From NCBI RefSeq assembly GCF_000722875.1, contig NZ_JFHR01000050.1, positions 1 through 37,463 on the forward strand: a stretch of DNA of 37,463 bases, in the 5' to 3' direction. The position numbers and the translations under genes were made by a program. Of the stretch, positions 31,793 to 37,463 are shown piece after piece; position 1 is the first letter of the stretch; every line of letters starts with the position of its first letter. The DNA is from Sphingobium chlorophenolicum. GTDB taxonomy: Bacteria > Pseudomonadota > Alphaproteobacteria > Sphingomonadales > Sphingomonadaceae. The notes beneath the pieces were generated by a model. It was not told the origin of the DNA and searched no databases. It was given only the letters and a program-made list of their open reading frames with translations.

Positions 31793-33115
31793 GTGAGCGG
31801 TTTCAGGGCATCGGATCATGTCGACTGGGAATTCGGTACGGTCGACCGTCGCATTTTCTGGGAACCTGAAATCTACCAGCTCGAACTGGAGCGGATCTTC
31901 GCCCGCACATGGCTGTTCGTCGCCCATGAAAGCCAGGTGGAAGAGGTCGGCAGTTTCGTCACCACCTATATGGGCGAGGATTCGGTCATCGTGGCGCGGG
32001 CTGCCGACGGCGCGATCAACGTCTTCCTCAATTCCTGCCCCCATCGCGGCAATCGCGTCTGCTTCGCCAGCAGCGGGCAGGGCCGGCAGTTCACCTGCAA
32101 CTATCATGGCTGGGCCTTCGGTCTGGACGGCAATCTCAAGAAAATGCCCAAAATGGGCCTCTACAAGTCCACGCCCGGCTTCCGGATGGAGGATTGGGGC
32201 CTGCGCAAGGCCCGCGTCGCTAGCTACAAGGGGCTGGTCTTCGCCACCTTCAGCGAGGAAGCGCCCTCGCTCGACCAATGGCTGGGCGATTTCCGCTGGT
32301 ATCTCGATGCGGTGCTGGACCCGGAGGATGGCGGGACCGAATTCCTGCCCGGCGGCGCGACCCGTTCGGTGATGAATTGCAACTGGAAATTCCCGGCCGA
32401 CAATTTCGTGGGCGACATCTATCATGCGCTATGGACCCATCTGGGCGGGGCGGAGCCGACGCTGGGCCGCCATGGCGGCGTGATCGTGGATAATAAAGGC
32501 AGCTATCAGGTGTCGGTCAACGGCCATGGCTGGGAATTCAACGACAGCTTCTACGGCAACGCCGCCACCATGGGCGACCGCGAACTGCTGCGCTACATGA
32601 AGTCGCGGCAGGATGCCATCACGGCGCGGCTGGGCAAGTTCCGCGCCGACATGTGGGGCTCTGTCGCCTCGGCCACGATCTTTCCCAATTTCTCCTTCCT
32701 GCCGGGCTATTTCACCTTCCGCACCTTCCAGCCCAAGGGGCCGTTGAAGACGGAGATTCACGCTTGGACGCTGGTGCCGAAGGATATGCCGGACGACATC
32801 AAGGACCGCTTCCGTCGCGGATCCATGCGCACCTTCTCGCCCTCCGGCATTCTGGAAATGGACGATGGCGAGAATTGGGAATTTTCCACCCAGGCCAATG
32901 CCGGTTTCGTTACCCGCAACCAGCGGCTTTGCTACGCCATGGCGCCGGGGGGCGAGTTGGAGACGGAGGGGCTGCCGGGCCATGTCACGGCGGGACAGCT
33001 TTCGGATGCGAACCAGCGCCAATTCTATCGTCAATGGGCGGTGATGATGGATGCCGAGACATGGTCCGACGTCCCGCTCGACACGCCCGCCGTCGTGCAG
33101 GAGGCCGCGGAATGA
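31793..33115 (+). CDS. Rieske ring-hydroxylating dioxygenase, alpha subunit
   Basis: This 440-residue protein starts at GTG 31793, five bases after GGAGGA. The Rieske cluster ligands are C82 and H84 in SCPHRGNRVC and C102 and H105 in TCNYHGW. The mononuclear iron site has D208, H211 and H216 in NFVGDIYHALWTH, and the later carboxylate is in MDDGENWEF (about 357-362). It is a typical large subunit of an aromatic dioxygenase that adds two oxygen atoms to a ring to give a cis-dihydrodiol. It overlaps the beta-subunit gene by an ATGA. No ferredoxin or reductase gene is in the window, so electron transfer must come from elsewhere. The substrate class (biphenyl-, cumate-, benzoate- or phenolic-type) cannot be fixed from the sequence. 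Confidence 0.93.
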   Translation: MSGFRASDHVDWEFGTVDRRIFWEPEIYQLELERIFARTWLFVAHESQVEEVGSFVTTYMGEDSVIVARAADGAINVFLNSCPHRGNRVCFASSGQGRQFTCNYHGWAFGLDGNLKKMPKMGLYKSTPGFRMEDWGLRKARVASYKGLVFATFSEEAPSLDQWLGDFRWYLDAVLDPEDGGTEFLPGGATRSVMNCNWKFPADNFVGDIYHALWTHLGGAEPTLGRHGGVIVDNKGSYQVSVNGHGWEFNDSFYGNAATMGDRELLRYMKSRQDAITARLGKFRADMWGSVASATIFPNFSFLPGYFTFRTFQPKGPLKTEIHAWTLVPKDMPDDIKDRFRRGSMRTFSPSGILEMDDGENWEFSTQANAGFVTRNQRLCYAMAPGGELETEGLPGHVTAGQLSDANQRQFYRQWAVMMDAETWSDVPLDTPAVVQEAAE

Positions 33116-33711
33116 GCGCCGCCGCCCAGCCCGAACCCGGCCTTTCCATGGAGGAGGCGCGTCATGCCGCCCTGCGCCTGATGGACCTGCACGGTCAGGG
33201 TCCGGAAGTGGACGACCTGCTGCTGCGCCGCATCGAACGCTTCTGCAACAGGGAGGCGCGCCTTCTGGATGAGGAGCGCTACGACGAATGGTACGGCCTT
33301 CTGGCCGACGATCTCTTCTACTGGATGCCGCTGCGCGAAAACCGCTATCGCCGCGACAGGCGAGGGGACATTTCGCCCGACAACATGGCCTTCTTCGATG
33401 AAAGCAAGGCCGACATCGCCCTGCGCCTCGGCCGGATCAATTCCAACCTGGCCTGGACCGAAGACCCGCCCACGCGCCATGTCTACATCGTCTCCAACAT
33501 CGAGGCGTTCGAGACCGCGGTCGACGGGGAATATGAGGTCCATTCGACCTTCATCCAGTATCGCAACCGGGTCGAGCATGACGAGGTGACCCTGTGCGGA
33601 CGGCGGCGGGACATACTCCGCGCCGTGGACGGCGGCTTCCAGATCGTGGGGCGCATGATCCTGCTGCCGCAGTCCGTGCTGCTGGCCAAGAATCTGTCGG
33701 TTTTCTTCTGA
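33112..33711 (+). CDS. Ring-hydroxylating dioxygenase, beta subunit
   Basis: This 199-residue protein has the cone-shaped NTF2-like fold of dioxygenase beta subunits. Visible blocks are IERFCNREARLLDEERYDEW, DLFYWMPLRENRY, and the strands IVSNIEAFET and VHSTFIQYRNRVEHD, ending in LAKNLSVFF as in this family. It stabilises the alpha3beta3 hexamer and has no redox centre. The ATG overlaps the alpha stop (ATGA) and its stop overlaps the start of the dehydrogenase gene (TGATG), so the three genes are translationally coupled. Confidence 0.93.
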   Translation: MSAAAQPEPGLSMEEARHAALRLMDLHGQGPEVDDLLLRRIERFCNREARLLDEERYDEWYGLLADDLFYWMPLRENRYRRDRRGDISPDNMAFFDESKADIALRLGRINSNLAWTEDPPTRHVYIVSNIEAFETAVDGEYEVHSTFIQYRNRVEHDEVTLCGRRRDILRAVDGGFQIVGRMILLPQSVLLAKNLSVFF

Positions 33712-34487
33712 TGGGCCGCCTGGAGGGATATCGGACGGTCGTGACCGGCGCCGGATCGGGCATCGGGCGCGCCGTGGTCGACCGCTATCTGCGCGAAGGG
33801 GCGCGGGTGGTCGCGGTGGTGCGCAGCGAGCGTGACGTGGCCCCGCTGCAACAGGCTGGTGCGGTCGTCGTCAGGGGTGACGTGTCGCTGTACGAAACGG
33901 CGGAACGGGCGGTCGCGGCGGCGGTCGATGCATGGGATGGTCTGGACGCCTATGTCGCCAATGCCGGGCTATGGGATTTCCACAAGCGGACGGACCGGCA
34001 ATCGCCGGAGGAACTGGCCGCCGGTTTTCAGGAGATATTCGGCGTCAACGTCCTTGGCCCGCTGTTCGGTGCCCGCGCGGCGGTGGATGCGCTGCGCCAG
34101 ACGCGGGGCAGCATGATCGTTACCGGGTCCAACGCCTGCTTCCTGGCGGGTGGCGGGGGCGCGCTGTACACCGCTTCGAAATTCGCCCTGCGCGGGCTGG
34201 TGCTGCAACTGGCCAATGAGTTCGCGCCCGACGTGCGCGTCAACGGGGTAGCGCCGGGCGCGACCGACACCGGTATTTCGGGGCCCGCCGCGCTCAACCA
34301 GCAGGGGCGCGAGATGAACGGCGATGCGGCGCGGATGGAGGCGATGCGACGGCATATGCCGCTGGGCCGCGTGTCCAGCCCGGAAGACCATGCCGCGCTG
34401 TTCGTGCTGCTCGCCTCTCGCGAGGAAAGCCCATATGTCACAGGGGCGATGATGCTGTCGGACGGCGGATTGACGATTTCCGTCTGA
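33711..34487 (+). CDS. cis-dihydrodiol dehydrogenase-like SDR
   Basis: This 258-residue SDR starts LEGYRTVVTGAGSGIGRAVV, with the TGxxxGIG loop at about residues 12-19. The NAG motif lies in YVANAGLWDF, and the catalytic set is S in GSNACF and Y/K in LYTASKFAL. The whole plan resembles the BphB/HcaB cis-diol dehydrogenases that follow ring-hydroxylating dioxygenases. It would use NAD+ to convert the cis-dihydrodiol to a catechol. It is coupled to the beta-subunit gene by a TGATG overlap. The next gene starts about 50 bp downstream with its own ribosome binding site. Dehydrogenation of another cyclic alcohol cannot be excluded. Confidence 0.88.
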   Translation: MGRLEGYRTVVTGAGSGIGRAVVDRYLREGARVVAVVRSERDVAPLQQAGAVVVRGDVSLYETAERAVAAAVDAWDGLDAYVANAGLWDFHKRTDRQSPEELAAGFQEIFGVNVLGPLFGARAAVDALRQTRGSMIVTGSNACFLAGGGGALYTASKFALRGLVLQLANEFAPDVRVNGVAPGATDTGISGPAALNQQGREMNGDAARMEAMRRHMPLGRVSSPEDHAALFVLLASREESPYVTGAMMLSDGGLTISV

Positions 34488-34539
34488 ATCCAGTCCATCG
34501 CCGCCCGCCATGCCAGTATTTCGAACTGGGGAGAGAAAA

Positions 34540-36312
34540 TTGACAGCTTCTGCCTACACTGTGTCCCCCTCCGTAATCTGCGAGGAGGCGGCGGGCGGAG
34601 TCCTGATCCTGCGTCACGGCCTGTCCATCGATCCGGTCGAGCAGACGATCCCCGGCCGCCTGAAATATTGGGCGGATTTGCAACCCGACGCCCTGTTCCT
34701 GACCCAGGAGAAGCAGGCGATCACCTATGGAGAGGCGGAACGGCGGCGGCGGGAGATCGCCGCCCGGCTGCTGGCCCTGCCGCTGTCGTCCGACCGGCCG
34801 CTCGCCATCGTCGCCGAAAACGGGATCGATCATGCGCTGATGATGCTCGCGGCCACCAGCATCGGCTTGCCGGTGGCGGTGATCTCGCTCAGCTATATCG
34901 CGTCCGGCGCCAAACCCTGGGCCAAATTCGGGCAGATACTCGATCAGGTCACGCCCGGCCTTATCGTCTCGGACCAGCCGGATGTGCTGGACGCGGTCCT
35001 GGCAGGGATCGGCCGCCCCGACCTTGTGGCAAAGCCGCTGACGGCGCTGGACTGGCTGCTGGCCGAGCCGGTCGCACCTGCCGACGAGTTGGCGCGCGCG
35101 GAAGCATCTGTGGGGCCGGACAGCGTCGCCAAGCTGCTCTTCACATCGGGTTCCACCGGCCAGCCCAAACCCGTGCCGAACACCCAGCGCATGATGGTCT
35201 CCAACATGCAGGGCCTTGCCGCCCTGTGGCCGTTTCTCCAGGAACGGCGCCCCGTATCGGTCGACTGGCTGCCGTGGAACCATACGTTCGGCGGCAATTG
35301 CTGCTTCAACATCACCCTCTGGTTCGGCGGTCATTCGCATATCGACAGCGGGCGGCCAGCCCCGGCGGCCATCGGACGCAGCATAGAGGCGATCCGGCGC
35401 TGGCGGCCGACGCTCTATTATAATGTTCCCGCCGGGTTTGAGAGCATCCTGCCCACGCTGGAGGCGGACCGCACCTTCGCGGCGGATTTCTTCGGCAATC
35501 TCGATTTCCTGTTCAACGCCGGGGCGCCGCTGCCGCCCGCCCTGCGCCACCGGATGGAAGAGGCATCGCTGGCCGCCGTCGGAGCAGCGCCCAGTTTCGT
35601 GGCGGGTTGGGGGGCCACCGAAACGGCGCCCTTTTCGACCGTGCTGCATTTTCTTCAGCCCCACGCCAACAATCTGGGCGTGCCGATTCCCGGCACCGCG
35701 ATCAAGCTGGTGCCGGGCGGCGACCGCTATGAATTGCGGGTGAAGGGGCCGAACGTCATGCGCGGCTATTGGCGTGATGAGGAGGCGAGCGCGGCGGCCT
35801 TCGACGAGGATGGCTTCTACCGCATCGGGGATGCGGGCCGCCTGGCCGATCCGCAAGATCCGGCGGCGGGAATCCTGTTCGACGGGCGCGTGGCGGAGAA
35901 TTTCAAACTCAGCACCGGAACCTGGGTCAATGTCGGCGCGCTGCGGCTGGCCGTCATCAGCGCGTGCCGCAAGCTGGTTTCCGACGCCGTGATAACCGGC
36001 GAGGGCAGGGCGGACATCGGCCTGCTCATCTTCCCGAATGAAGAGGCGTGCAGGCTCTACCTCGAAAGCGCGGGGCATGATCTTCCGGCCGCATCGCCCG
36101 CCTGCCTGCACCCGGCGGTGCGGTCGCGCATCGAAGAACTGATCGATGCCTATAATGCGGAGCAAATGGGCTCCAGCACGCGCATTTCCCGCTTCGCCGT
36201 CATGGAACGGCCGCCAAGCCTGGAGCAGGGCGAAATCACCGACAAGGCCTATATCAACCAGCGCCGCACGCTCGCGCTACGCGCGGATGCGGTGGAAAGA
36301 CTCTACGCCTGA
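34540..36312 (+). CDS. Feruloyl-CoA synthetase-like acyl-CoA ligase
   Basis: This 590-residue AMP-binding ligase is best started at TTG 34540, which follows GGGGAGAG; the ATG at 34510 adds ten residues without a good site. Signature blocks are LLFTSGSTGQPKPVPNTQ (adenylate loop), LPWNHTFGGNCCFN (a feruloyl-CoA synthetase-like feature), GWGATETAPF and IGDAGRLADP. The enzyme joins an aromatic or aryl-alkanoic acid to CoA with ATP. In this cluster it could activate a side-chain acid before or after ring oxidation. Its presence next to a Rieske dioxygenase and meta-cleavage genes is not the standard biphenyl or toluene layout. The substrate is inferred only as a carboxylic acid with an aromatic or alkyl chain. 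Confidence 0.87.
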   Translation: MTASAYTVSPSVICEEAAGGVLILRHGLSIDPVEQTIPGRLKYWADLQPDALFLTQEKQAITYGEAERRRREIAARLLALPLSSDRPLAIVAENGIDHALMMLAATSIGLPVAVISLSYIASGAKPWAKFGQILDQVTPGLIVSDQPDVLDAVLAGIGRPDLVAKPLTALDWLLAEPVAPADELARAEASVGPDSVAKLLFTSGSTGQPKPVPNTQRMMVSNMQGLAALWPFLQERRPVSVDWLPWNHTFGGNCCFNITLWFGGHSHIDSGRPAPAAIGRSIEAIRRWRPTLYYNVPAGFESILPTLEADRTFAADFFGNLDFLFNAGAPLPPALRHRMEEASLAAVGAAPSFVAGWGATETAPFSTVLHFLQPHANNLGVPIPGTAIKLVPGGDRYELRVKGPNVMRGYWRDEEASAAAFDEDGFYRIGDAGRLADPQDPAAGILFDGRVAENFKLSTGTWVNVGALRLAVISACRKLVSDAVITGEGRADIGLLIFPNEEACRLYLESAGHDLPAASPACLHPAVRSRIEELIDAYNAEQMGSSTRISRFAVMERPPSLEQGEITDKAYINQRRTLALRADAVERLYA

Positions 36313-36325
36313 CGGCTGACCATTT

Positions 36326-36343
36326 ACATACGTTACCGTATGG
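36326..36343. promoter_or_regulatory. Operator-like palindrome upstream of the hydrolase gene
   Basis: ACATACGTTACCGTATGG, read on the minus strand as CCATACGGTAACGTATGT, matches the 18-bp palindrome at 31766-31783 at 15 of 18 positions. It lies in the 79-bp gap before the hydrolase start, so the last two genes of the cluster probably have their own promoter under the same regulator. Confidence 0.65.
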
Positions 36344-36391
36344 ATTAGGGCTGACGGATATCGGCGGACGCCGAAGAATCTGAAGGACATT

Positions 36392-37222
36392 ATGATGAGC
36401 GACGCGGGACGCGGCAGCACCGTCAGGGCACTGGACCTCGACACCAATTACCATGATCAGGGAACCGGCGCGCCGGTCGTCCTGCTGCACGGTTCGGGGC
36501 CGGGCGTTTCGGCCTGGACCAACTGGAAGCGGGTGATTCCGGTGCTGGCCGACGAATTTCGCGTGATCGCTCCCGACATGGCGGGTTTCGGCTATACGGA
36601 GCGGCGGGCGGACCTGGCCTATGACATGAAATTGTGGGTCAGGCACCTCATCGGCATCCTCGACGCGCTGGGGATCGAAAAGGCCAGCCTGATCGGCAAC
36701 AGTTTCGGCGGCTCGCTCTCGCTCGCGGCGGCAGCGCGTTTCCCGGACCGGTTCGAACGCATCGTGCTGATGGGCACGCCCTGCGACAAATTCGCCATGA
36801 CGCCGGGCCTGCGCGCAGGCTGGGACTATACCCCCAGCCGCGACGCCATGCGGCAGGCCATGGCCCATTTCCCCTATGATCCGGCCTTCATCACCCCGGA
36901 ACTGGTCGAGGACCGCTATCAGGCCAGCCTGATCCCCGGCGCGCAGGAAGGATTGCGCAAGTTGCTCGCCAAGCCGAATGAGGAAGGGGAGACCATCCTG
37001 TCCGGCATGCCCGAAAGCGTGGTGGCCGGGATCGCGCATCCCACCCTGATCCTCCATGGCCGCGAAGACCGGGTGATCCCGGTGGAAATGGGGATCAGGC
37101 TGGCCCGCGCCATGCCCGATGCCGATCTGCACATGTTCGGCAGATGCGGCCATTGGGTCCAGGCGGAACGGTTCGATCCCTTCGTCGAACTGGCGCGCAA
37201 GCATTTGCGGGGCGGCGCATGA
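36392..37222 (+). CDS. Meta-cleavage product hydrolase (alpha/beta hydrolase)
   Basis: This encodes 276 residues. The oxyanion region is LLHGSGPGVSAWTNW, the nucleophile S104 is in GNSFGGSLSLAAA, the acid is in LHGREDRVIP, and the histidine is in GRCGHWVQAERFDPF. The GSGPG motif and overall length are those of 2-hydroxy-6-oxo-dienoate hydrolases (BphD/XylF/HsaD type), which split the C-C bond of an extradiol ring-fission product. The start is preceded by AGGAC. Its stop overlaps the start of the next gene (ATGA), which began as an extradiol dioxygenase but is broken. This pairing of hydrolase and extradiol enzyme fits a complete meta-cleavage route in an ancestral cluster. Confidence 0.92.
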   Translation: MMSDAGRGSTVRALDLDTNYHDQGTGAPVVLLHGSGPGVSAWTNWKRVIPVLADEFRVIAPDMAGFGYTERRADLAYDMKLWVRHLIGILDALGIEKASLIGNSFGGSLSLAAAARFPDRFERIVLMGTPCDKFAMTPGLRAGWDYTPSRDAMRQAMAHFPYDPAFITPELVEDRYQASLIPGAQEGLRKLLAKPNEEGETILSGMPESVVAGIAHPTLILHGREDRVIPVEMGIRLARAMPDADLHMFGRCGHWVQAERFDPFVELARKHLRGGA

Positions 37223-37323
37223 CGGCGAAGGTGGAGGCGCTGGGCTATGTCGGGCTGGAAGTGTCGGACCTTGCCGCCTGGCGGGATTTCGCCGCCGGTC
37301 AGCTAAGGCGTGTGGACATTTAA
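37219..37323 (+). pseudogene. Extradiol dioxygenase, N-terminal remnant cut by an IS
   Basis: The first 28 residues (MTAKVEALGYVGLEVSDLAA, then WRDFAAGQ) match the N-terminal opening of type I extradiol (BphC/vicinal oxygen chelate) dioxygenases, usually about 290-300 residues long. From about 37304 the frame reads into foreign sequence and stops at 37321-37323. The ATG overlaps the hydrolase stop codon. The catalytic iron ligands lie far downstream in this family, so the fragment cannot be active. The rest may continue beyond the IS outside the window. Confidence 0.85.
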
Positions 37324-37463
37324 GGGATTCCTTTTTCCGCGCGGATCGGATTCAAGACTGGCGAAGGGAGCGCCATCTTGGATCGACACGGATTAAGCGA
37401 CGAGCAGTGGGAGCGGGTTCGCCCCGTGCTTCCCGGTAAAGTTGGGGACCGAGGCCGTTCGGC
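37305..37463 (+). mobile_element. IS5-family insertion sequence, left part
   Basis: The break in the extradiol gene is at CTA, followed by AGGCGTGTGGACATTTAAGG, which looks like an IS terminal repeat. A transposase frame starts about 70 bp further in. The exact end and target duplication cannot be fixed without the right end, which lies outside the window. A TA-type target is suggested by CTA at the junction and would suit the IS427 group. Confidence 0.75.
37378..37463 (+). CDS. IS5-family transposase, N-terminal fragment
   Basis: A TTG start at 37378 follows GGGAG by seven bases. The encoded residues (DRHGLSDEQWERVRPVLPGK, then VGDRGRS) match the highly conserved beginning of IS5-family DDE transposases (LSDxQWxRIxPLLPGK-x-GDxGR). 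The rest runs off the right edge. Confidence 0.85.
   Translation, partial: MDRHGLSDEQWERVRPVLPGKVGDRGRS

Noticed and set aside
34438..36165. 575-codon minus-strand frame opposite the acyl-CoA ligase
   Set aside because: The plus-strand protein has complete ligase motifs, while the antisense product is arginine/glycine-rich with no family pattern.

Overview
The window looks like the chromosome of a sphingomonad (Sphingobium, Novosphingobium or a close relative). This is inferred from the protein families, the GC-rich coding style, the sphingomonad-type intergenic repeats and the dense aromatic-catabolism genes; no search was possible. It splits into three blocks at a tRNA-Gln gene at 18029-18103.

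Block 1 (1-8679) appears to be the right end of an integrated island. It carries a P4-type tyrosine integrase (7174-8460), a LexA-like S24 regulator, a RadC/JAB protein, a LuxR-type HTH protein with a membrane anchor, a TonB-dependent receptor, a DUF2513 protein and several small hypotheticals. Its left end lies outside the window.

Block 2 (8680-18073) is a second, compact element of about 9.4 kb, bounded by a perfect 45-bp direct repeat of the 3' part of tRNA-Gln (CCA end to anticodon loop). It encodes its own tyrosine integrase with an AlpA-like partner, a prohead protease-major capsid fusion, a 1050-residue tail tape-measure protein, a ribbon-helix-helix protein, a MerR-like HTH protein, a Tat-signal-like unknown and a small wHTH-like protein. 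No terminase, portal, tail tube, baseplate, lysis or replication gene is visible. A cluster of about ten 11-bp TACGGCGGGTT motifs lies near its left end. The only structural genes kept are those that set head and tail dimensions, so a phage satellite (PICI-like) is the most interesting reading; a decayed prophage is the main alternative.

Block 3 (18104-37463) begins with host-type genes: a MarR regulator and the three-gene proton-translocating transhydrogenase (pntAa-pntAb-pntB), with a divergent GntR regulator. It continues as an aromatic catabolic region. One part holds a maleylacetate reductase, a flavin aromatic hydroxylase, a C-C hydrolase-like alpha/beta hydrolase, a LysR regulator and a hotdog thioesterase. 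A second part (Old Yellow Enzyme, TetR, SDR) is bracketed by two intergenic repeat elements with inverted cores. The third is a tight rightward cluster: Rieske dioxygenase alpha and beta, cis-diol dehydrogenase, feruloyl-CoA-synthetase-like ligase, meta-cleavage hydrolase and the start of an extradiol dioxygenase.

The enzymes of the third part suggest ring dihydroxylation, rearomatisation, meta cleavage and hydrolysis. The extradiol gene is cut after about 29 codons by an IS5-family element that runs off the right edge, so the route may be interrupted here. Two near-identical 18-bp palindromes precede the dioxygenase and the hydrolase and suggest one shared repressor encoded elsewhere.
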